NCBI RefSeq assembly: GCF_003391135.1
Contig: NZ_CP031455.1
Location: 3,007,001-3,071,000 of the forward strand
Direction: 5' to 3'
Length of the DNA stretch: 64,000 bases
Source of the DNA: Streptoverticillium olivoreticuli subsp. olivoreticuli
GTDB lineage: Bacteria; Actinomycetota; Actinomycetes; Streptomycetales; Streptomycetaceae
Every line of letters starts with the position of its first letter. The first letter of the stretch is position 1. Under the pieces are notes generated by a model. That model saw only the letters and a list, made by a program, of their open reading frames with translations, made no database searches and was not told the DNA's origin. A program made the translations under genes and the position numbers. This document shows positions 8,581 to 16,208 of the stretch, piece by piece.

Positions 8581-9681
8581 ATGAGCGACAGCGAAGTGCT
8601 GCACATCAAGGGGCGAGTGCTCACCGGTCCGGACCCCGACCACGGGACCCGCGACGAACTGTGGGCCGTGGACGGCCGGATCACCTTCGACCGCCCGACG
8701 GGGGTGCGCGACGTCACCACCGTCGAGGGCTGGGTCCTCCCCGGTCTCGTGGACGCCCACTGCCACGTGGGGCTCGACGCCCACGGCCCGGTCGACGAAT
8801 CGACCAGCGAGAAGCAGGCGTTGACGGACCGCGACGCGGGGGCGCTGCTGCTGCGGGACGCGGGTTCCCCGTCGGACACCCGGTGGGTCGATGACCGCGA
8901 GGACCTGCCGCGGATCATCCGCGCGGGCCGCCACATCGCCCGTACCCGCCGCTACATCCGCAACTACGCGCACGAGATCGAGCCCGAGGACCTGGTCGCC
9001 TATGTGGCGCGCGAGGCGCGGCGCGGGGACGGCTGGGTCAAGCTCGTCGGCGACTGGATCGACCGGGAGACGGGCGACCTGTCGCTGTGCTGGCCGCGCG
9101 GCGCGGTGGAGGCCGCGATCGCGGAGGCGCACCGGCTGGGGGCGCGGGTCACGGCGCACTGCTTCGCCGAGGAGTCCCTCGCGCCGCTGGTCGAGGCGGG
9201 CATCGACTGCGTCGAGCACGCCACCGGGCTGACCGAGGAGACGATCCCGCTGTTCGCCGAGCGGGGCGTGGCGATCGTGCCGACGCTGGTCAACATCGCG
9301 ACGTTCCCGGGGCTGGCGCAGGGCGGCGAGGCGAAGTTCCCGCGCTGGGCGGACCACATGCGCCGGCTGCACGCGCGGCGCTACGAGACGGTGGGCGCGG
9401 CGTACGACGCGGGCATCCCCGTCTACGTCGGCACGGACGCGGGCGGTTCGCTCGCGCACGGCCTGGTGGCCCAGGAGGTCGCCGAGCTGGTCAAGGCGGG
9501 CATCCCGGCGACGGCGGCGCTCGCGGCGGCGTCCTGGGGCGCGCGGGAGTGGCTCGGCCGCCCTGGCCTGGAGGAGGGCGCCCCGGCGGACCTGGTGGTC
9601 TACGAGAGCGATCCCCGGGAGGACGTCAGGGTGCTGGGCGCCCCTCGACGGGTGGTGCTCCGGGGGAAGGTGGTGCGATAG
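8581..9681 (+). CDS. Amidohydrolase family metal-dependent hydrolase
   Basis: A 366-residue TIM-barrel amidohydrolase. GLVDAHCHVGLD is the N-terminal HxH metal motif, ARVTAHCFAEES and DCVEHATGL supply the next metal-site histidines, and YVGTDAGGSLAHG contains the catalytic aspartate. The composite N- and C-terminal beta-sandwich (GRVLTGPDPDHG and ADLVVYESDPRED) is typical of the imidazolonepropionase/prolidase-like branch. ATG 8581 begins at the usual family N-terminus; AAAGTGG lies 6-12 nt upstream. Substrate unknown. It ends 265 bp before a convergent serine hydrolase, with a strong hairpin between them. Confidence 0.8.
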   Translation: MSDSEVLHIKGRVLTGPDPDHGTRDELWAVDGRITFDRPTGVRDVTTVEGWVLPGLVDAHCHVGLDAHGPVDESTSEKQALTDRDAGALLLRDAGSPSDTRWVDDREDLPRIIRAGRHIARTRRYIRNYAHEIEPEDLVAYVAREARRGDGWVKLVGDWIDRETGDLSLCWPRGAVEAAIAEAHRLGARVTAHCFAEESLAPLVEAGIDCVEHATGLTEETIPLFAERGVAIVPTLVNIATFPGLAQGGEAKFPRWADHMRRLHARRYETVGAAYDAGIPVYVGTDAGGSLAHGLVAQEVAELVKAGIPATAALAAASWGAREWLGRPGLEEGAPADLVVYESDPREDVRVLGAPRRVVLRGKVVR

Positions 9682-9905
9682 TCCGCGTCCGGCGGATCAT
9701 TGCCGAGTGCGGGCCGTCGTACCGCCCTCCGCGGCGGGCCCCTGCTGAGGGTCCCCCGGAGGTGCCCCCACGGGCTTGATCCGGTGCGGATCGACGATCA
9801 CCTGCCGGCACGTCCAGCCCGTCCGGCGACTGAGGACATCACCCTCAGCGGTGGTGCAGGCGACACGGCCCGCGAAGGCCCGCGCACCGGACCCACCGGA
9901 CACGG

Positions 9906-9938
9906 CGCTCCCGGGCGCGTGGCGCGCGCCCGGGAGCG
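9906..9938. terminator. Bidirectional hairpin terminator
   Basis: A perfect 14-bp stem, CGCTCCCGGGCGCG (9906-9919) and its complement (9925-9938), with a 5-nt loop. It sits between the convergent amidohydrolase and serine hydrolase genes. As is usual in Streptomyces there is no U-tract. The rest of 9682-9905 contains only a degenerate half-copy of the CCAGCCCGTCCGGCG palindrome near 9810-9837. Confidence 0.65.
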
Positions 9939-9946
9939 GCAGCGGC

Positions 9947-11101
9947 TCAGCGCGCGGACGCGCAGTCGTACACCGCCTGGGCGAGGCGGGCGACCTCCGG
10001 GGCCGGGCCGCCGGGGAAGGCGAAGCGGCGGCGGTTGTAGCCGAAGGCGAGAGCGCGGCCCGGGTCGGCGAAGGCGTGCGAGCCGGCCGCGCCGCCGTGT
10101 CCGAAGGACCGTCCGCCCAGGAACGGGTAGGCGTCCGAGACCGGGGAGAAGCCCAGGCCGAAGGTCATGTGCTGACGCAGGACCACGTCGTATCCCACGG
10201 AGTGGATCTGGGCGAAGTCGGCGGCGGTCCCGGGCGTCAGCAGCGGCTCCTTGCCGTCGACGTGGCTGATGGCCGCCGCGTACAGGCGGGCGAGGCCGCG
10301 GGCGGAGGCCATGCCGCCGACGGAGGCGGGGCCGGCGGCGCGGACGGCACGGGAGTTGGGCAGCTCCTCCAGCACGGTCGGCACGGGGTGGTTGATGTTG
10401 AACGCTATGCCCTGGAGGCTCTCCGGTCCGCTGTGCCCCTGCGCCAGGGCCTGCTTCTGCTCGGGCGTCGGGTCCATGGGCTGGGTGTGCAGCACCCGGT
10501 GCTCCTGGTCCTCGGGCAGGCCCATGTAGAAGTCGATGCCGTACGGGGCGCGGATCCGGGTCTCGTAGAACTCCTGCATGGTCAGCCCGGTCACGCGCCG
10601 GACGACCTCGCCGGTGAGGGCGCCGATGACCAGGGCGTGGTAGCCGAAGGCGCTGCCCGGGCGCCAGAGCGGGCGCTGCGCGGCCAGCCGCTCGGCGATC
10701 ACGCGGTCGTCCGCGAGCTCGTCAGGGGCGAGGCCGCCCTCGACACCGGGCAGGCCGGCGCGGTGGGCGAGCAGGTCGCGCAGCGTGATGTGTTCCTTGC
10801 CCTCGGCGGCGAACTCGGGCCAGTAGTGGCTCACTTCCCGGTCCAGGTCGAGGGTGCCGTCCTGGACGAGCAGCGCCACGGCGAGGTGGGCCGCGCCCTT
10901 GGTGGAGGAGAAGACGCCGGTGAGCGAGTCGGCCTCGATCCCGGGCCCGCCCCACAGGTCGACCACCTGGCGGCCGTCCACGTAGGCGGCGAGCTGGGCG
11001 GAGTGCCCCGCGCGCTCCTCCGCGAGCGTGGCCTCGAACTCCTCGCGCACCGCTTCGTAGCCCTTGGCTACGGTCCCCCGGGCGATGGCCTTCTCCGACA
11101 T
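9947..11101 (-). CDS. Serine hydrolase / beta-lactamase-fold esterase (class C-like)
   Basis: A 384-residue protein of the beta-lactamase (EstB-like) family. The nucleophile motif SxxK is VFSSTKGAA (Ser65, Lys68); a Tyr in FGYHALVIGALTGE fits the second motif; and FGHGGAAGSHAFADP gives the HGG equivalent of the KTG box. ITLRDLLAHRAGLPG is the conserved family segment. No signal peptide, so it is likely cytoplasmic. Such proteins are usually carboxylesterases or peptidases rather than true beta-lactamases. It is transcribed divergently from the SDR gene. Confidence 0.82.
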   Translation of the reverse strand: MSEKAIARGTVAKGYEAVREEFEATLAEERAGHSAQLAAYVDGRQVVDLWGGPGIEADSLTGVFSSTKGAAHLAVALLVQDGTLDLDREVSHYWPEFAAEGKEHITLRDLLAHRAGLPGVEGGLAPDELADDRVIAERLAAQRPLWRPGSAFGYHALVIGALTGEVVRRVTGLTMQEFYETRIRAPYGIDFYMGLPEDQEHRVLHTQPMDPTPEQKQALAQGHSGPESLQGIAFNINHPVPTVLEELPNSRAVRAAGPASVGGMASARGLARLYAAAISHVDGKEPLLTPGTAADFAQIHSVGYDVVLRQHMTFGLGFSPVSDAYPFLGGRSFGHGGAAGSHAFADPGRALAFGYNRRRFAFPGGPAPEVARLAQAVYDCASAR

Positions 11102-11199
11102 GTCGCGCGCTCCCTCGAAGCTCGATGATCTTCCGTCGGGGAGTGGAGCGACGAGAGGCGCCCGGATATTCCGTCACCCGGCCCGGGGCGCGCGGCCAC

Positions 11200-11230
11200 G
11201 GTTTCGGGGAGGGGCGGGGCCGGGGAAGGA
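11200..11230 (+). repeat. Dispersed GC-rich repeat, partial copy
   Basis: GGTTTCGGGGAGGGGCGGGG then CCGGGGAAGGA resembles the tail of the repeats at 1358-1389 and 61375-61406. Its end supplies the purine-rich ribosome site of the downstream SDR gene. Confidence 0.4.
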
Positions 11231-11236
11231 GAACCC

Positions 11237-12043
11237 ATGGCCACCCGCAGCAGCATCCTGCTCACCGGCGCCGCAGGCAACATCGGGACCTTCCTGCGCG
11301 ACCGGCTGCCCGAATACGGCTACCGGCTGCGGCTGTTCGACAGCCGGCCCGTCGAGGGCGAGCCGGACGCCGTCACCGCGGAGCTCCACGACCGCGGGGC
11401 ACTGCGCGCGGCCATGGCGGGCGCCGACGCGGTCGTCCACCTCGCGGGGATCTCGCTCGAGGCGCCGTTCGAGGAGCTCCTGCACACCAACATCGAGGGC
11501 ACGTACCGCCTTTACGAGGCCGCGCGGGAGGAGGGCGTGCGGCGGGTCGTCCTCGCGTCGAGCAACCACGCCGTCGGCTTCACCCCGGTCCCGGACCAGG
11601 GCGCGCCGCTGATCCCCGCCACGGTCCCGCACCGCCCGGACACCTTCTACGGGCTCTCCAAGTGCTTCGGGGAGGACCTCGCCGCCCTCTACTGGGACCG
11701 GCACGGGATCGAGTCGGTCGGCCTGCGCATCGGTTCCTGCTTCCGCGCGCCGCGGTCCGTGCGGATGCTGTCCACCTGGCTGAGCCCCGGCGACTGCGCC
11801 CGGCTGGTGCACGCGGCGCTGACCGCCGAGGGGGTGGGGCACACCGTCGTGTACGGCAGCTCCGCCAACACCCGCCTGTGGTGGGACCTGTCGGGTGCCC
11901 GCGCGCTCGGTTACGAGCCCCGGGACGACTCGGAACCGTACGCCGCCGCGCTCCTCGCGGCGGAGGGCGAGGGTCCGCAGCCCGGTGACGCCTGGCTCGG
12001 CGGGGCCTTCTGCACGGACAGCCCGCCCACCCGCAGGCCCTGA
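11237..12043 (+). CDS. NAD(P)-dependent epimerase/dehydratase (uronate dehydrogenase-like)
   Basis: A 268-residue extended short-chain dehydrogenase. LLTGAAGNIGTFLR is the GxxGxxG NAD-binding loop at residues 9-22; VLASSNHAVGF and FYGLSKCFGEDLAALY supply the Ser and YxxxK catalytic residues. Overall it resembles bacterial uronate dehydrogenases, which oxidise glucuronate or galacturonate to the lactone. ATG 11237 follows GGGGAAGGAG with 5 nt spacing, which is convincing. Substrate assignment is by resemblance only. Confidence 0.8.
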   Translation: MATRSSILLTGAAGNIGTFLRDRLPEYGYRLRLFDSRPVEGEPDAVTAELHDRGALRAAMAGADAVVHLAGISLEAPFEELLHTNIEGTYRLYEAAREEGVRRVVLASSNHAVGFTPVPDQGAPLIPATVPHRPDTFYGLSKCFGEDLAALYWDRHGIESVGLRIGSCFRAPRSVRMLSTWLSPGDCARLVHAALTAEGVGHTVVYGSSANTRLWWDLSGARALGYEPRDDSEPYAAALLAAEGEGPQPGDAWLGGAFCTDSPPTRRP

Positions 12044-12133
12044 CCGACGGCGGCGCGACGACACCCGGCGGCTGTACGGGAATCCGACGTTCGGTAATGG
12101 AACCGTAAAGCGCGGCCACTCGTTACCCGGGAC

Positions 12134-13351
12134 ATGACCGCTATGACACCCGGCTCGAACATCCCTCTCTCCGTCGCCCGCGTGACGGTGGACGTCACCG
12201 CACCGGTGCGGCTCGACGTTTCGGGCCTGCTGCTCACCGCCGACGGCAAGGTGCGCTCCGACGACGACTTCGTCTTCTACAACCAGCCCGGCGGGCCCGG
12301 CGTGACCCACCGCGCCGCGTCCGGCGGGACGCCCGACTCGATCACCGTGGACACCGGCGCGGTGCCGGCCGAGATCGACAAGATCGTGGTGACGGCCAGC
12401 CCGGACGCCGCGGGCGCGACCTTCGCGGGCACCGAGCCGACCGCGACCGTGCGCAGCGCGGACGACGGTTCCGTGCTCGCCACGTTCACCCCGCCGCGGC
12501 TGGGCTCGGAGACGGCGCTGGTGATCGTCGAGGTCTACCGGCGCGCCGGTGCGTGGAAGGTGCGCGCGGTCGGCCAGGGCTATGCGAACGGCCTGGCGGG
12601 CATCGCCACGGACTTCGGCGTGAGCGTGGAGGAGCCCGCGGCCCCGGCGCAGCCGGTCGCCCCGCCGCCGGCTCCGCCGGTGGCCCCGCCCGTGCCCGCG
12701 CAGGCACCGCCCGCCGGTCGGTGGGGCGCCCCCGCCGCGCCCGCCGCGCCGCCCGTGTTCCCGGCCGCGCCCGGCAAGGTCAACCTCGACAAGGGCCGGG
12801 TCAGTCTCCAGAAGAACCAGACGGTCTCCCTCGTCAAGGGCGGCCGGCCGCTGACCCAGTCCGTGCGGATGGGTCTGGGCTGGGAGCCGGCGTACGGCAG
12901 CCGGGCCATCGACCTCGACGCCTCGGTGATCGCCTACGGCCCCGACCGCAACATGATCGACGCCTGCTACTTCGGCAAGCTCCAGATCCTCAACGGCGCG
13001 ATCCAGCACTCCGGTGACAACCTCACCGGCGAGGGCTCGGGCGACGACGAGTCGATCACCGTCCACATGGACGGCCTGCCGCCCGAGGTGACCGGCCTGG
13101 TCTTCACGGTCAGCTCCTTCAACGGCCAGAAGTTCACCCAGGTCGCCAAGGCGTACTGCCGCCTGCTCGACGCCCGTACGGGTGAGGAGCTGGTGCGCTT
13201 CGACCTGACGGGGGCCGAGCCGAAGACGGGCGTCCTCATGTGCAAGTTCGTCCGGCAGTTCTCGGGCGAGTGGGAGATGACGGCCCTCGGCGAGTACGTG
13301 AAGTCAAAGACGGTGCGCGACCTGGTCAAGCCCGCCGCCCTGGCTCTGTGA
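12134..13351 (+). CDS. TerD family protein with two TerD domains
   Basis: A 405-residue protein made of two TerD/TerZ-like domains joined by a Pro/Ala-rich linker (about residues 170-215). The second domain is the better match: NLDKGRVSLQKNQTVSL, then LGWEP, then IDLDASVIAYGPD and GDNLTGEGSGDDESITVHMD with the acidic Ca2+-binding residues. The first (FVFYNQPGGPGVTH, DSITVDTGAVP) keeps the fold but looks diverged. TerD proteins belong to the ter stress/tellurite system and bind calcium; in Streptomyces they influence development. No other ter genes are nearby. Its 3' end overlaps the convergent flavin monooxygenase by 48 nt. ATG 12143 is a second possible start. Confidence 0.88.
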   Translation: MTAMTPGSNIPLSVARVTVDVTAPVRLDVSGLLLTADGKVRSDDDFVFYNQPGGPGVTHRAASGGTPDSITVDTGAVPAEIDKIVVTASPDAAGATFAGTEPTATVRSADDGSVLATFTPPRLGSETALVIVEVYRRAGAWKVRAVGQGYANGLAGIATDFGVSVEEPAAPAQPVAPPPAPPVAPPVPAQAPPAGRWGAPAAPAAPPVFPAAPGKVNLDKGRVSLQKNQTVSLVKGGRPLTQSVRMGLGWEPAYGSRAIDLDASVIAYGPDRNMIDACYFGKLQILNGAIQHSGDNLTGEGSGDDESITVHMDGLPPEVTGLVFTVSSFNGQKFTQVAKAYCRLLDARTGEELVRFDLTGAEPKTGVLMCKFVRQFSGEWEMTALGEYVKSKTVRDLVKPAALAL

Positions 13352-14368
13352 GACGGCCGCCGGCAGCCCGGCGAGGCGGGCCAGCCGGCGGTAGGAGCCG
13401 AGGAGCGCCGGCCGGTCGTGGGAAGCGGTGGTGACCAGCACCTCGTCGGCGCCGCTGCGCTCGATCAGCGAGTCGAGCGCGGCGGCCACCTCGTCCTCCG
13501 TGCCGTGGATGTGGCCGCGCAGCCCGGCCTCGTAGAAGCCGCGCTCCCGGTCCGTCATGGCCAGGGCCTCGATCTCCTCGGCCGGGGTCAGCGGCGGGAA
13601 GACGCCGTGGGTGCGGGAGTAGGCCAGTGCCCAGGCCTCCGGGATCAGCAGCCGGCGGGCCGACCCGGTGCTCCCCGCGACGGCGACGTTGCCCGCGACG
13701 ACGACATAAGGGCGGTCGCGCAGGGCGGACGGGCGAAAGGCCGCCCGGTAGCGGTCGATGGCGGCGAGCATCTTTCCCTCGCCGCCGAGTCCGCCGATGA
13801 CCAGGGCCGCACCGGCTTCGGCCGCGAGTCGCGCGCCCGCTTCGTTGGCGAGGACGAACATCGGCACCCGCAGGCCCTCCGCCGGGCGGGCGTGCACCTC
13901 GGGGTGGGCGCGGGGGCCGCCGGTGAAGTACGCCGTGAGTTCGGCGAGCTGTGCGCCGAAGTCCTCCATGGCGTCCTTGTCCGTGCCGAGCGCCCGGCGG
14001 ATGCCGTCGGTGAAGCCCACGGAGCGGCCCAGGCCCATGTCGATCCGGCCGGGGAAGAGGGATTCCAGCACGCCGAACTGTTCGGCGACCACCAGGGTGC
14101 GGTGGTTGGGCAGCATCACCCCGCCGGTGCCGACGCGGATGCCGGAGGTCGCGGCGGCGACGGCCGCGGCCAGCACGGTGGGCGCGGAGCCCGCCACTCC
14201 GGGCACGCTGTGGTGCTCCGACACCCAGAAGCGGTGATAGCCGAGCGCCTCGGCCTCCCCCGCGAAGCGCACGCTCTCGCGCAGTGCCTCCCCCGGCTCA
14301 CGCCCCTGCCGGGTCCGGGAGCGGTCGAGAACGGAGAACTTCGTCGCGCGTATCCGTGCGGTGGTCAC
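13304..14368 (-). CDS. LLM-class flavin-dependent oxidoreductase (MsnO8-like)
   Basis: A 354-residue luciferase-like monooxygenase with the TIM-barrel landmarks FWVSEHHSVPGVAGSAP, IRVGTGGVMLPNH and GRIDMGLGRSVGF. These enzymes use FMNH2 or F420H2 with O2 or a hydride acceptor; the physiological substrate is unknown. Its last 16 codons overlap the 3' end of the TerD gene on the other strand (13304-13351), and the C-terminal tail (VSQSQGGGLDQVAHRL) looks non-conserved. The message could therefore pair with the TerD mRNA. Confidence 0.85.
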   Translation of the reverse strand: MTTARIRATKFSVLDRSRTRQGREPGEALRESVRFAGEAEALGYHRFWVSEHHSVPGVAGSAPTVLAAAVAAATSGIRVGTGGVMLPNHRTLVVAEQFGVLESLFPGRIDMGLGRSVGFTDGIRRALGTDKDAMEDFGAQLAELTAYFTGGPRAHPEVHARPAEGLRVPMFVLANEAGARLAAEAGAALVIGGLGGEGKMLAAIDRYRAAFRPSALRDRPYVVVAGNVAVAGSTGSARRLLIPEAWALAYSRTHGVFPPLTPAEEIEALAMTDRERGFYEAGLRGHIHGTEDEVAAALDSLIERSGADEVLVTTASHDRPALLGSYRRLARLAGLPAAVSQSQGGGLDQVAHRL

Positions 14369-14405
14369 CCTCGCTTCAACACCGCGGCGGGCGGATGATT
14401 CCCGG

Positions 14406-14439
14406 CCCGGGCGGGTGGGCCGTGGCCCACCCGCCCGGG
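14406..14439. terminator. Strong hairpin terminator
   Basis: A perfect 15-bp stem, CCCGGGCGGGTGGGC (14406-14420) and its complement (14425-14439), with a 4-nt loop. It lies 15 bp beyond the stop of the minus-strand acidic protein gene and just upstream of the flavin monooxygenase start, so it should isolate the two. Confidence 0.65.
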
Positions 14440-14453
14440 GAGGAAGAACCCGG

Positions 14454-15947
14454 TCAGCGCCGGGAGCGGGCCTTGAAGGCCGCCTTGCGCGCTTCCTTGG
14501 CCGTCTTCTTGTCCGGGTGCAGACGGCCCATCGCCTCCAGGACGTCCGCCGTCGAGGGGTGGTCCACCCGCCAGGCCGAGTCGAAGAAGCCGCTGTGCCG
14601 GCCCACCAGGTCGGTGACCAGGTCGCGCAGCTCGTCCGAGTCGCCGTCGGCCGCCAGCTGCGCGGCGATGGTGTCCACGGTCAGCCAGAAGACCATCGTC
14701 TCGTCGGGCTCGGGGATGTCCGCGACGCCGTGCTCGGCGAGCCAGACCCGGGCCAGGCCGCCGAGTTCGCGGTCGTCGAGGACCTCGCGCAGCGCGGGCT
14801 CGGCCTCGGGGCCGACGAGGGAGAGCGTCTGCTGGCAGGACAGCCGGCGGCGCGGGGCCTCCTCGTCCGCTCCGCGCGCGGCGGCGACCAGCTCACGGGC
14901 GGCGTCGAGCGGCGCGCGGCGGGCGAGCCACAGCTCCGTCTCGGCGCGGGCGGCCGCGCCGGGGTGGCCGGGGAGCGCGGCGAGGAGGACGTCGGCGCTC
15001 TCCTCGGCCAGGTCGCCGACGGCCGGGGCGTCGATCCCGGCGTCGAGCATCCGGGTGCGCACCGCGTGGACGCCGAGCGGGGTGAGGGTGACCAGGCCGT
15101 AGCGGCTGACGTCCTCGTCCTCGGGGTCGTCGGAGTCCAGCCCGTCGACGGACTCGCGGATGCGGCCCTCGCCGTCGACCTCCTCGATGAGGGACTCGTC
15201 CACGGGCCGGTACTCCACGATCCCGGTGGGCGCGAGCATCCGGAACTGGTCGTCCAGGCGCATCATCGCGTCGGAGACCTCTTCGAGGATGTCGTCGGTC
15301 GGCTCGTCCATGTCATCGGGGACGATCATGGAGGCGGCGAGCGCGGGCAGCGGTACGGGCCGCTCGGCGGCGCTCTCGTCCAGCGCGGTCAGCAGATAGA
15401 GGTTGCCGAGGACGCCGTCGAGGAAGTCGGCCTCCCCCTCGGGGTTCCAGTCGAGGGAGCCGAGGTCGATGTCCCCGCCCTCGGAGATCTGATCGACGAT
15501 GTCGCCGAGGTCGGGGGCCGCGGCGTCGGCCATGACGGTCTCCATCCCGCCGAGCCAGAGTTCGAGGATCTCGGCGGGGCTGCCGGAGGTGAGGATCTCC
15601 ATCTCCTCGCCCACGGTGGCGACCTCGACCGGCTCGTCGGGGTCGGCGCCCTCGGGCTGGTCGGCGAGGGGGCCGGACTCCACAAGACCGGTGTCCAGCG
15701 CGTGCTGCCACGCCTCGGCGGCGTACGCGGTGCCGTCCTCCTCGTCCGCGAGGCCCAGGATCCCGGCCGCGGTGTGCAGCTGCTCGACGAGCAGCTCGCC
15801 GCCGACGCCGACGAAGATGCCCTTCTCGCCTGCCCAGCGGGCGAGCTTCGCGGCGCGGGTCAACAACGGCGTGGACAGCGCGTCCCGCGCGAGCTCCGCG
15901 TCGGAGTGGAGCCGCACCGGCGGCATGGTCGGGCGGTCTCCGGACAT
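14454..15947 (-). CDS. Conserved acidic protein of unknown function
   Basis: A soluble protein of about 497 residues without signal peptide or membrane segment. It is strongly acidic, with Asp/Glu clusters near VDGLDSDDPEDEDVSRYGLV, and ends in a basic tail (KKTAKEARKAAFKARSRR). SRYGLVTLTPLGVHAVRTRM looks like a winged-helix fragment, and LARRAPLDAARELVAAARGA and REVLDDRELGGLARVWLAEHG look like helical repeats. I do not recognise a family. ATG 15947 has GAGGAG 12 nt upstream; ATG 15959 abuts the same GAGGAG and is less likely. It may be a Streptomyces-restricted regulatory or scaffold protein, but no function can be stated. Confidence 0.7.
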   Translation of the reverse strand: MSGDRPTMPPVRLHSDAELARDALSTPLLTRAAKLARWAGEKGIFVGVGGELLVEQLHTAAGILGLADEEDGTAYAAEAWQHALDTGLVESGPLADQPEGADPDEPVEVATVGEEMEILTSGSPAEILELWLGGMETVMADAAAPDLGDIVDQISEGGDIDLGSLDWNPEGEADFLDGVLGNLYLLTALDESAAERPVPLPALAASMIVPDDMDEPTDDILEEVSDAMMRLDDQFRMLAPTGIVEYRPVDESLIEEVDGEGRIRESVDGLDSDDPEDEDVSRYGLVTLTPLGVHAVRTRMLDAGIDAPAVGDLAEESADVLLAALPGHPGAAARAETELWLARRAPLDAARELVAAARGADEEAPRRRLSCQQTLSLVGPEAEPALREVLDDRELGGLARVWLAEHGVADIPEPDETMVFWLTVDTIAAQLAADGDSDELRDLVTDLVGRHSGFFDSAWRVDHPSTADVLEAMGRLHPDKKTAKEARKAAFKARSRR

Positions 15948-16208
15948 CAGGGGGGTCATCTCCTCGTCGTGACGGCCGCGCCGCGGTCGGTGGGGCGCGC
16001 GATGCCCAAGCGTAGACGGGTTTTCCCCGGCACCGCCCGGTTCACCGGACCGTCGGCCGCCGTATGCCCGCGGAACCTTGACAACTGCCCTGGCCACACA
16101 AGAGATTGACGCGCGTAGATCCGTCCGGCCCGGCCGGACGCCCCCGGTGGCACGTCTTCCGCTTCACCCGTGCCGCCCTCCTGTCCCTCTTCCCCACCGG
16201 AGGCCCCT

